A stretch of DNA of 64,000 nt from Linnemannia elongata (taxonomy: Eukaryota; Mortierellomycota; Mortierellomycetes; Mortierellales; Mortierellaceae), in NCBI GenBank assembly GCA_036320915.1, contig JAXBDG010000010.1:620001-684000 (forward strand), written 5' to 3'. Of this stretch, positions 33,908 to 43,752 are shown piece by piece. Position 1 is the first letter of the stretch; each line of letters begins with the position of its first letter. The notes under the pieces were generated by a model. That model had not been told where the DNA came from, did not search any database, and saw only the letters and a program-made list of their open reading frames with translations. Made by a program: the position numbers and the translations under genes.

Positions 33908-36856
33908 TTAGAAACCGCGCTTGGGTGCAGAAAACTTGTGATGGGGGACAGTATCCGCTTTGGCTCTATTGATCATGATGACCTCCTGTCGGTGCTGGCC
34001 CTCATCCGTCTTTTCGCGGTACTTGTCCTTCAAGTTGACCTGTGTCCTATGCTTCAGCACATTCCCATGGCGCTCGTCGTATGCTTTGAGTTGTGCCCAT
34101 TTGACATTCCGCTTCTTCCGTCCCTCAGCGTCGCCTAGAGTCGAGTCATGCAAGAACTGGGGGGCGAGCTCCATCAGTCGATCGACTTCTTCGGAGCTCC
34201 ACGGTCGGTATTTCCGTTTCTCCTTGAGAGGAGTTCGATTTTGAAGCAAGTGGGAAACGCTGATCACTGGAGGTCCATTCCGGTTGCTCGGACCCGCCGA
34301 TCCACCACTGTTGCCGCTGCTGTTGCTACTGCTGTTGCTGCTACTGCCACTTTGTCGCATCGCCTTTCCCGCTTCCTGAAGGGTATCCACCTTCATCTGG
34401 ATGCGATCGTGCGCAGGAGACTTGGGATTATCGGAGAGGGGAGGAGTCGGCACCGAACCCTTCGTGCTCTTCTTCTTGAGCTCCCGGACTGGTAGATCGG
34501 CGTCGTCATCCTCAAACTCTGACTCGCTCGGTGCCTTAAACACTCTCTTCGTCTTCTTGATACTGATAAATGGATCCGGTTCCGACTGCTTCACCCCCAC
34601 TCGCTCTGGCGCCAGCAGGGACTTTGCTGGTGCTCCTGTCGGGGTTCCTGCCGCGGGCGCGGTTGTGGTTGCCGTTTTGTGTGTTGGCGATGATTCTTTT
34701 GATGGCGATAGTGGCTCTGGTTTTGTTAATGCTTCTGGTTGCGGTGTCTGAGATCGTTTGCGTTTTGGCAACGGCACCGTTGCCTGTTCTTGGTCTTGCG
34801 GTGTTGTTGAATTCTGTTGTGCTGTTAAGGTCTTTTGTGCCGTTGAGTTTTTTTGTGCTGTTGAGGTCGAAGTCTTTGGTGTAGTTGAGGTTGAAGTTTG
34901 TTGTGCTATTGAGGATTGCTGTGCTGCCGAGGCTTGTTGTAGGTTGATCCTGTAGGAGGCGGCTGCGGCTGTGGATGCTAAATCAGCGCTCAACGAGTCC
35001 TGTACTAGGGTTTTGGCGAGCTTGTTCTGGACACTCTTGGAGAGAAAGAGACCTGCTTGGGCGAGGTTATCCAATCCAGATCGAGTAAACGAGAGAACTA
35101 TACCTCTGGACTGTCCGTCAATGCCATTTGTACTACCTCCATTCGACGCGATTACAAATGGGTGATAACCTTGTCTCGATATCTTGCGCCGTCGCGTCAA
35201 TGGCTCCTCCTCTTCCTCTTCATCCTCCTCGTCCTTAGCTTTAACAATCGCATTTCTCATTTTTGCTTTCTCCTCCATGACAGTCGCTTTCTCTTGAACG
35301 ATATCTGGCGTCTCCTCGATGCCATCTGCCTTCTCCTCAGCGACATTTGCTCCCTCCTCAACACCAGCGACCTTCTCTTCGAGCTCGCCTGACGAAGCCG
35401 ATCCTCCGTCGTACCCGTATCTGTCCTGAGCACTCAACTCCGTATCTTCCTGCCCTGTGATATTCGGTTTCCGTTCCTCGCGTACCGTCTCGTCTTCGCC
35501 GTAAGGTTCTTCAAACCAGTCTGAATCAATATCCTGCAGGACAGACTGACCGAGTTGTTCGAACTTCCGGCGCAAAGATGCGACTTGGTTATCTCGGATC
35601 TCCATCAAGTTGTCGACAAGGTTACCCTCGTTGAGAGGCGGATCTAATTCCTGAATAGCTACCTCGAGTTGTACAATGATCAACCTCAAAGTGTTTTGGT
35701 ACAGTCCGTACAGTCGATTTGTGTCTTGTGCTGCCCGTGTGGCGACTTCAAACATCCACGCCTAGTGTTGTAGGAAGTCCATAATAAAAATTTAGCGGCC
35801 AGTTGATGACAATGCCGGTATATTTCACTCAATGAACAGACTGTGATTCATGTCCTGGCAGTGAAACGAAGCTGCAAGAACCAAATTTTTACCATTGTAG
35901 AATCTGATATCCGCTCCAGGTTGACGGTCGTGTCGCGTTTTCCTTTTGTCTTTTGTTTCCACCGCCTTTCCAGGTCCTCTACTGGACTGTAATTCGCCAT
36001 ATCCTGCTTGTCCCGCATACAGAGCGCCATCACCTAGCAGGAAGTATAGAATAAGTAATATGTTTTATTAACATTTCCTTCATCTCTCGCAGTTGTATCC
36101 CTGTCAGGGCGTGTTTGTAAATAGCATATCAATCTTCTAATCGCGAATGAAACAAAAATAACGAGCAAAACAATCATGATGCCTCTCTTACCAGACAAAC
36201 AATCTGCATCAGAGTCTTCCAGTACATTCCCGGATCATCCACATCGAGCGAAGCACTATCGTCAAGCTGCGGTCGAAACATTCGGATATAGCTCGAGAGT
36301 CCATGATTGAGGCGCGCCAGATCCAGGTCCCACATGAAAAGATCTCGCACCATCACTGCCAAGTCGTGTCGAATGATAAAGTCTTCTTCCAGTCCAAACT
36401 CCAGAATATGGTGGTTCTCAAGGAACCTGAATTTCGGATCCGGATCCATATTGCCCTGTCCTCCTAAAGCATGGACGAGATAGAGAGTTTTATGCGGTTT
36501 GCAGGAATGCAGAACAGAAATGTAAAACAACAATTTAGTGCGACGCGCAGAAACCAAGGGAAAGTAAACACAAATTGCAGCAGCACACTGCATACCCCTT
36601 ATTCGTTCGTTGTTTACAAAACGCACGTACTTAAGTATCGGCTCCATTGGTAATCAAGGTCGTCGTGCTCAATCTGCAGCTGTAGGATAGGGTCGGTCAT
36701 AGAGACGTGGCTGTGGAGGAAGACGTATGTCCAGGCGTCGAATGCCTTGAGGAGGTCGTCATCGTCGCATAAGGAATCCTTTTCATCGATGCCCTTTCGC
36801 GGTGTGGCTGGTTGCGGTTCTTTGTCCCGAGGAGAAGTCTTCCTGTCGCGGGGCAT
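33908..36856 (-). CDS. TRF-like telobox Myb protein (probable telomere binding)
   Basis: Exons 36856-36631, 36463-36192, 36033-35893 and 35761-33908 give 830 aa in frame. The N-terminal 270 or so residues, spread over four exons, are helical and rich in Leu, Trp and Met, and may form a TRFH-like dimer domain. A long low-complexity region follows, with Glu-rich repeats, a bipartite basic stretch, Thr/Gln/Ser runs and poly-Ser/Asn. The C-terminus has a Myb/SANT domain: YRPWSSEEVDRLMEL, KWAQLKAYDE, then KHRTQVNLKDKYREK, a telobox (VxLKDKWR type) with Tyr for Trp. In TRF1/2 and Taz1 this combination binds double-stranded telomere repeats and nucleates shelterin. Without a structure-based search, TRFH is inference; the telobox is seen. 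Confidence 0.8.
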
Positions 36857-37171
36857 TTAGTGGGTTATGTGACCAGGAGAGATGGAATGAGTTGAAGAAA
36901 GGAAGGAAGAGATGGAGCAGGAAGTCATTGTTTTTCTAAAGGCGTCTTGAATAATATCAACGGTTTCCTTTCTCGACAGTCACGTGCCCGCCTTATGGAC
37001 ATCATGCAGGTCCTGCAGCTCAACGCCTTTCCCTTCCGCATTCAATAGAACATATGTAGCCAATGATCGACAAAAAAGCAAAAGAGAGAGAGCTAGAGGT
37101 AGTGGTAATGGTCTCAGTAAGGTCGGACCCACATAATTTTATTGGTGAATTGTGTGAGAGGTTTCCGTAAT
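36857..37171. other. Spacer between the TRF-like gene and eL34
   Basis: No gene is seen. It holds the TRF-like promoter and the eL34 3' UTR, with a minus-strand AATAAA at 37138-37143, about 29 bases past the eL34 stop. Confidence 0.5.
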
Positions 37172-38026
37172 TTACTTGGAGGCCTTCTTGGCGGGCTTGG
37201 CGGACTTGGCCTGGGCCTTGATGACCTTCTTGACGATCTTCTGCTCCTCGATCAAGAAAGCGCGGACGATTCTGTCACGGACGCAGTTAGCGCAGCGGGA
37301 ACCACCGTAAGCACGGTTGACGGTCTTCTGGCGGCGCGAGATGCGGGCGTACTCGGTGGGGCGGAGAGCGGGGACCTATTAAACGTTTCAAATTGAGAAT
37401 AATGGCAAAACAATGGTGAGTACAATTGTGCTCTTTGCGCAGGTGGGAAGAAATGTTGCGCCACCAACCGGTGATCCAAGATCCAGAGTCACTTGTTGAT
37501 AACTGCAGGGCGAGGGCAGTGTGGTTGTACTGAGGGCTCAGCTTGGTTAATTGTCGGCTGAACGCTGTGGAAAGAATCCTCTGTCGCAAAACAAGTAAAA
37601 TTGATCTCTGGTGGTTGTTCGAAACACCGAAAAATCGAAAAAGATGTTTGATGCCGAGCTCATCCAAGATGTTGATTTCGATCCATCGGGATCTCCTGTC
37701 CCAGTCAAACTCGCTTCACAAAAGCCTCCCTCCACCACGGCACTCTTCAGTGTGTCCTGCGATATCAATTGTCGTCCATGCTGCCCTTGCTCTACTCTCT
37801 CAATAGCTTCTATTGCTCTGCTACTAGTAGTAACTCGCTCCTTTGTAGTTGTCGTTGGAAAACTTACACCGGGAAGAGCGACACCGCAGTCACCGCACTT
37901 GGGGGCGGTACCGGGCTTCTTCTCATAGAGCCAAGTCAAGCGACCACCGGGGGTCTTGACGACGCGAGTCCTGTTGGACTTGGTGTTGTACGACAAACGG
38001 CGGCGGTAAGTGAGACGCTGAGCCAT
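37172..38026 (-). CDS. RPL34: Large-subunit ribosomal protein eL34
   Basis: Exons 38026-37868 and 37375-37172 give 120 aa, the usual eL34 size. It starts [20 protein letters not shown] and contains the zinc-binding type pair CGDC, plus CANC after the intron. The tail is Lys/Ala-rich. The intron of 492 bases splits between Gly and Val at ALPG-VPAL. As with eS28 and eL31 here, the intron outweighs the coding sequence. Confidence 0.95.
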
Positions 38027-39693
38027 CTTCTACAAAAGTGGTCGCAAATAGTAAAAGAGGAGTCCCTGTTAGAGACGTCTGTTTGTTGTACAGTGGTGTC
38101 TTTCCTGAAGGCTCGAAGGTGAGTGTTGTTGTTTGAGCAGTGTGTTGGTGGAAGGCTGCTTGCGCCTGCTAAGAGTATGACTCCTGATTGCTTAGCAGAT
38201 GAACAGTGTCGGGGTTGTACGTTACAGCTGATCACTTTGGAAGTGTGTTGGTGGGTTGGGTGTCAGCGAAAAATATTTCCATGGGATCCTACGTTCAGGA
38301 TGGCAGAGATTCTCCTTGTAGATCTGTTGAAGCTGGCAAAAGTCCTCCCGAAAAACCTCTCTCAGATGTGTACCGCTGAACTGAACGGCGTTGAATGTCG
38401 CGGTATGGCCAGGTAGTCTTCCTTCAGACCATCCCCTCGTTGTTTGACACAAGAGATGGTCTTTTTGAATGAAGTCGCTCCCGCTGCCTGATGGGTGATG
38501 GGTGATCAGGAGCCGATGGTCGTTTTTCGAATGGACATTATCGATGTTGGTGATTCCTGTATGGCTCTTTGGTTGATTGCTGGTGAGATGTCGATAGGAT
38601 GAATGGATGGATCGGTCCCGATAGCCTTGGGGTTCGATGGATGATGCCCCGTATGATTCCCCAGCACAATAATTACAATTATCAAGTTGGAAAGGAGGGC
38701 TTGATTTCTCTGCTCTCCCCACAATCAAAAGGTCCATCTGAGTGGCTTGTTCTCTTCTTCTTTCTTCCCCCGTGACTGCTCACTGCTTTGCCCTGTCTAT
38801 CTGCAGTCGCGTTTTTCTAACTTCACTCCCCCTGCACCTGCACTCTCTTGGTCTGGGCATTTTCTCCGAGTCCAATGCGTTCGCCCAACTCTTCAATTAA
38901 AAGAATGAACTTAGACCTTCGCCTGAGTTCGTTCTGCTTGTCGAGCCTGCTTTAAGGTCGACAACCATATCTTTTATGAGGTCCCCACTCCTACTTAGCA
39001 ACGCAGGTAGGTGATGCTGCGACAAATAAACGGGGACAGTTGACAGAAGAAGACGAAAAGCCCATACACGGGGTCGTAAAAAAAAGGCAGAGGCCTTGTC
39101 AGGGGAGGGTACTGATTAACAAGGAAGGAGTATATCAGGCAAGGGATGCGATCTCTGTTCGCATTATACATCTTCATGGACGTCGTTAACTCTTTTCTTG
39201 ATACCGATCGCGTCCAGAGTAAGCGTAAGGTTGTTTTAGCGTTTGTTCACAACAGGAAGCAAAGAGTGAAGGCGTTGGAGGAATGAAAACGGGTAGAAAT
39301 GGCAACCGTTGGTATTACAAAGATGCCAATACATTTTTTTTTCTCTAGGTTGCAGGGGTAGTATTGCTCCCCTTCTATATCCCCTGTCATAGGTGTAGTA
39401 GAATAGTCGCGTCCAACAACTGCATTGATGTCATTATACACTTCTGCAGCTCACCCTGCAATGGACTTCTGGCCCTCTCTTTCTTGCGAGCTGAGCACTT
39501 GTTTTTGCGATCCACTTCTTTGTTTTTTCTTGCAGCGACCCCCTTGTTGAATAAGCACTTTTAACACCTTTTGCACTTTTATTTCTTTGTTCTCTTCGTA
39601 CATCCAAAAGACCTCCTTCTCTTTTCCACCTTTCGTCTTTTCTTCGCATCAACCTGTTCACCCGTTCTCTTCCAAAACCCACTCATACCCGCC
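38027..39693. promoter_or_regulatory. Divergent eL34 / CDA-like promoter region, 1.7 kb
   Basis: No gene is seen. The right 120 bases are C/T-rich on plus. Nothing in the middle resembles a coding exon or RNA gene to me. Confidence 0.45.
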
Positions 39694-41599
39694 ATGATGG
39701 CCTGTCCGTCACTCTCTTTGACCTCCACTACATCCATATTGCCTTGTCCCACCAACTCGCTCGTCCCTCCCAGCTCTATCCGCAGCCTCCTCCTCCTCTT
39801 CACTCTCTTTCTCACCTTCCTCTCGACAACATCAGCACTCGACGTATCCTCCTACCCTCGCCCAGGAGAGGTCCCTTCAACAACCTCCCTCTTCGCATCA
39901 GCATGGCTTAAAGAACTCGACCTCTCCGCCGCTCCCACTATTCTCCCCACCAAACGCGGTCACTCCGAGTGTCCATCCAACCCAGATCCCACAATTTGTA
40001 ACTGGGCTTGTTCCAACTGTGCCCTCACTGATGTTGTGACCTGTCCGGATCCCAGTACTTGGGGGTTGACGTTTAATGGCGGTCCTTCATCAACAGCAAC
40101 ACCGGAGTTATTGGATGTATTGAAGGAGAAGAGTCTGAAGGCGACGTTCTTTTTGGTGGGCGGAAGTGTAGTCGAAAACCCTGATTTGGTGAGGCGACAG
40201 GCGGCGGAAGGCCATCACCTTGCCTCTCTCACGTAAGTTCTTTTTTTTTTTTTTTTTTTTTTTGAGTTTGTTTGTCGTTGTGTTTTCGAGTGACATGTTT
40301 ATCGTAAAAGGTTGGTCGTTGAAGGCACCCGTTTTTACTTCGAGGTTTCTGTCTAGAGTGAGAGTACAAGTGAAAGTGAGAAAAAAAAAAAAAGACAAGA
40401 ATAATTGCAAGGAGGTATGGGTTACAACTAACGTGATGTGAATCCGGTGGCGATACACTTGGTCGTGAAACTACAATTATCAGGGGGCAGCAGAAGTGGA
40501 TGACGAATAAGAGGAAAAAAAGGAGGTTTATAGTCAGCGTCTATTACTACTGACAAGGAGAGAGAGAGGAGTGAAGGAAAGGGGAGAGAGTAATTGAACA
40601 ACAGAAGCAATCCCAGATCTCGAAACCACTAACATTCCAAACTCTCCATTAAACGGCTCCCTCCTAACACTGAAATCCCCTTCCATGTCTAATCTTTGCT
40701 CTCTCTCATTATCTCGATTCTCTTATCCTTGACTCTCTCTCTCTCTCTCTCCTAGGTGGTCACAAACACCATTGACAACATTGACAAACGCCGAGATCGT
40801 GGTCGAGGTTCGATGGACCGAAAAGGCGATCGAAGAAGCCACCGGCCAAAAAGTTCGCTACATCCGCCCGCCTAATGGCGATGTTGATAACCGTGTCCGC
40901 TTTGTTCTCAAGAAACTGGGTTATACTATTGTTGACTGGTCTGGAGAAGATTTTGACACCAAGGATTTTGATGGTATGCTCGCTTGATTCTCATGTTTTT
41001 CGTGTTGTTGAAGAAATGTTTATTTTTGCTGTGCTCAACGATACCACCTCCTGGCTCATTCTTAAAATCCTGACAATGTCGCATACACATACATAGTGGT
41101 GGCGAAGGAAAAGACAGTGGACGAAGTAGTCTCCCGGTTCAAGAAAACCCTCACAGCCTACACAAACCCAACAATCCTACCCACTCAAGGATTCATCACC
41201 CTCGCCCACGACATCTCCCCAGAAACCATCGCCATCACCAAAGAGCTCGTCCTCCTCGGCATCCAATCCGGCCTCAAGATCCAATCCGTCGCCTCCTGTC
41301 TCCAAGACAACTGGCCCTACGCTTCTCCACCGGGGGCTGGTATCGGTGGGGCAAACCCTGAGGGGTTGGGTGCAGGTTCTGCGGTGACGGCGCCACCGTC
41401 GGGACATGTGGATTATAACGATTACTACACGATGGAGGGGCAGTTGCTGAACAAGTTGATTGCGCAGGCCAAGGGGCAGGGGTTGTCTCCAGGTGGTGTT
41501 GGAGGTCATGGTTCTTCTGGGAGGGCGTCTTTTGATGCTGAGAAGAAGGTTCTGTGGGCGCTCTTTGGGTCTTTGATCGCTGGTTTGATCATGCTCTAG
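39694..41599 (+). CDS. Chitin deacetylase-like pseudoenzyme
   Basis: Exons 39694-40232, 40756-40973 and 41097-41599 give 419 aa. It has a signal-like hydrophobic segment (about 28-48), the same Cys-rich segment before the catalytic domain as its neighbour (CNWACSNC, then TCPDPSTWG), the NodB fold, and a hydrophobic C-terminus fit for GPI anchoring. The active site is gone: motif 1 reads TFNGGP (126-131; Asp-Asp to Asn-Gly), motif 2 reads LTWSQ (both His lost: Leu179, Gln183), and motif 3 reads RPPNGD. Only LAHD of the last motif survives. With no base and no metal ligands it cannot deacetylate by the CE4 mechanism. It may still bind chitin or chitosan. Clean splice sites and no stops argue against simple decay. 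Intron 1 is 523 bases, with T21-23 and CT repeats. Confidence 0.9.
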
Positions 41600-41698
41600 G
41601 AGGACCTCTTCCAACCTTAATCCTCCAGTTCCCATTTTTTAAATTTTTGTTAACAAGCACACACCACTTGCTTACACCTACATCTCTTTCCAACTCAT

Positions 41699-41704
41699 AA
41701 TAAA
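41699..41704 (+). terminator. AATAAA poly(A) signal of the CDA-like gene
   Basis: AATAAA on plus lies about 100 bases after the TAG stop. Confidence 0.4.
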
Positions 41705-41825
41705 CAATTGACGGACAACAAATCAAGGGTATAAAACAATGTGGCTCTTTAGTGTACTATTTTCTCTTCGTCGTCTCTATTCCAAATACTCCATCTCAGC
41801 GGTATAATGAAACGCTCCTCCTCGT

Positions 41826-43022
41826 TCAAATCATATGGCGAGGAACAGATTGCAGCTCGTCGGCATCCATATCCCAAGGCACAGTAATACTAATCGAATG
41901 ATCAACGCTCGTTACCTCATGCCAGAACCCCGGAGGGGTATACAATGCATCGCCCGGTTCCAGATCCACAATCCACGGTGTCGTGTTCCGGATCTTGGGC
42001 CATCTCCTCTGCACCTCTGCCATATTCTCCTCCAGATGCTCCTGGTACTCCTTGTCTTTGGACTCTGCAGAGAGGGAGGGGAGAGGGAAGCAGTGTCCCA
42101 ACCCGCGGACTTTACTAGCATGTCCAGGCCCCGAGATCCCATCATAAGAGTACAGGCCATGCGTGTCCTCATGCGAAAAGACCACAAACCGTTTCCTCCC
42201 CACCAACTGGATCAAGATCCCGTGGCATCGATCGTAGTGCAGTGGAGTTGTTGCCCCGGCGAGGGAGACCCAGATCCGCATAAGGTCCTTGTTGGGTGCG
42301 TTGGCGAACGAGGTTGTGGTTTGGGGGAGGGAGAGGGAGGTGAGAAGGGCGGGGATGTTGAGAGAGTCGTAAAGTGTTGTGGGCACCATTCCTCTGTAGT
42401 AGAATCTGCGATTCTGGATGGTTGTGTGTGTGTCAATGTTGCTGTTATCGATGTCCTGATTTTCGCACAGGGGACATATGTTTGGCCCTTCTGTTGCTGT
42501 TGGTGTTGTTGTTGATGTTATTGTGGCTGCGGAGACCAACGACAGCTGTGAGGAAGAAGCGGACGAGATAATAGAGACGGCGACTTCTGCGACCATCAAA
42601 TCATCCTGTGCCTGGTGCTGCTCTTCCTGCAAGACCTCCAACTGCGGCACCACCACCCCCATCACCGCTTCCTCCTGCTCCTGTCTCTGCTTCTGCAAAA
42701 GCACCCTCGCAACAATCTCCCTCGCCGTCATATCAACCTTCTTGGTGAACTGCGGGTTATCCATAAAGTTCTTGGTATCCTCTGCAACCATCACCGGCAA
42801 CAGCGGTTCCTCCCCTTCTCTTGCTCCTGCTCCTGAGGCGGTCTGATTCAGGGCTTGGGAGACATGGTCCGGGTGAGAGGACCACTGTTCCAGCACAGAC
42901 GGCGACACGATCTGACGCAGGATCAGAGGATTCTTGTTGCGGAAGCGGCGGGGGAAGGCCGTCTCTTCTTGGGGGAGGCCTTGAACCTGGGAGAGGTTCA
43001 TTGTGTCCAGTCGTGCTACCAT
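41826..43022 (-). CDS. JmjC/cupin-8 domain protein (Fe(II)/2-oxoglutarate oxygenase)
   Basis: A single exon from ATG at 43022 gives 398 aa. The frame is open further upstream to about 43290 but with no ATG, so a 5' exon or longer protein cannot be excluded. The N-terminal part (PRRFRNKNPLILRQ) is typical of cupin-8 proteins. The metal triad is visible: LHYD (HxD) in the middle and a distal His in TPPGFWHEV near the C-terminus. A Thr/Ser-rich insertion with CPLCENQD interrupts the fold. Relatives hydroxylate proteins or tRNA (JMJD5, HSPBAP1, TYW5). The substrate is not predictable here. Confidence 0.82.
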   Translation of the reverse strand: MVARLDTMNLSQVQGLPQEETAFPRRFRNKNPLILRQIVSPSVLEQWSSHPDHVSQALNQTASGAGAREGEEPLLPVMVAEDTKNFMDNPQFTKKVDMTAREIVARVLLQKQRQEQEEAVMGVVVPQLEVLQEEQHQAQDDLMVAEVAVSIISSASSSQLSLVSAATITSTTTPTATEGPNICPLCENQDIDNSNIDTHTTIQNRRFYYRGMVPTTLYDSLNIPALLTSLSLPQTTTSFANAPNKDLMRIWVSLAGATTPLHYDRCHGILIQLVGRKRFVVFSHEDTHGLYSYDGISGPGHASKVRGLGHCFPLPSLSAESKDKEYQEHLEENMAEVQRRWPKIRNTTPWIVDLEPGDALYTPPGFWHEVTSVDHSISITVPWDMDADELQSVPRHMI

Positions 43023-43752
43023 AAGTGGTCGTCTTTGCTCCAGTAGCCGGGTTGGTTGGTGGTATGTATGGATGTGCGCTGTGGGTGGATGCAAGGGTCT
43101 TGGTGTCTGCCTGAGTGTCTGTGCTGCGTTCGTTGGTCCCTTTGTTTGTGTCAGATCGTGGTTCCTTTGTGTAATGGATTTAGCGTGGTTTTGGATTTTT
43201 GTGCCGCCGATTGGACTAGTGGTTGGTCCAAGTACTGCGAGAAAAGGGGTCCTTGCGCTTGCTTTGTTTGACTGTTGGTTCCTGGCTGGCAAACGAACGG
43301 TGATGGCGGGAAGGCGGTGGTCGAGAGTGATGAGGAGAATAGGAAAAAAAACAAAACAAAAAAGAAGAGAGATGAATGAACGTCGTCGTTTTTTTTTGTT
43401 CGTTTTGTTCCTAGATTGACCGAATGAGGGAAGGAGAGAGAGGGTTTTGCCTTAGAGGTGCTCACAACATGAGAGGCATTTTTTTTCTTCTTTCTTTTGT
43501 TGCTCGCCTTTGAACTGGAACGAAGAGGCGAGTTGGACCAATCGCGAGCAGATCTGGACCAACCCTGTGCCTTGAATGGCCTGAAGGTGTGAAACGGGGT
43601 CAGGATGAAAATATTAAACCCGCGCAAGGGACATTCAGCAACGGCATCTCACTTTTGGACGTCTCTTTGTTATCTTTCAAGTCTTATTATTTTAGGTAGT
43701 AGATCGGTAAATGGTATCTTCTCCACCTCTAAGGGGTATCATCCAACAACCA
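43023..43752. other. Spacer between the JmjC and Stealth genes
   Basis: No gene is supported. The left part continues the open frame of the JmjC gene without an ATG. Both flanking genes are on the minus strand. Confidence 0.45.
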
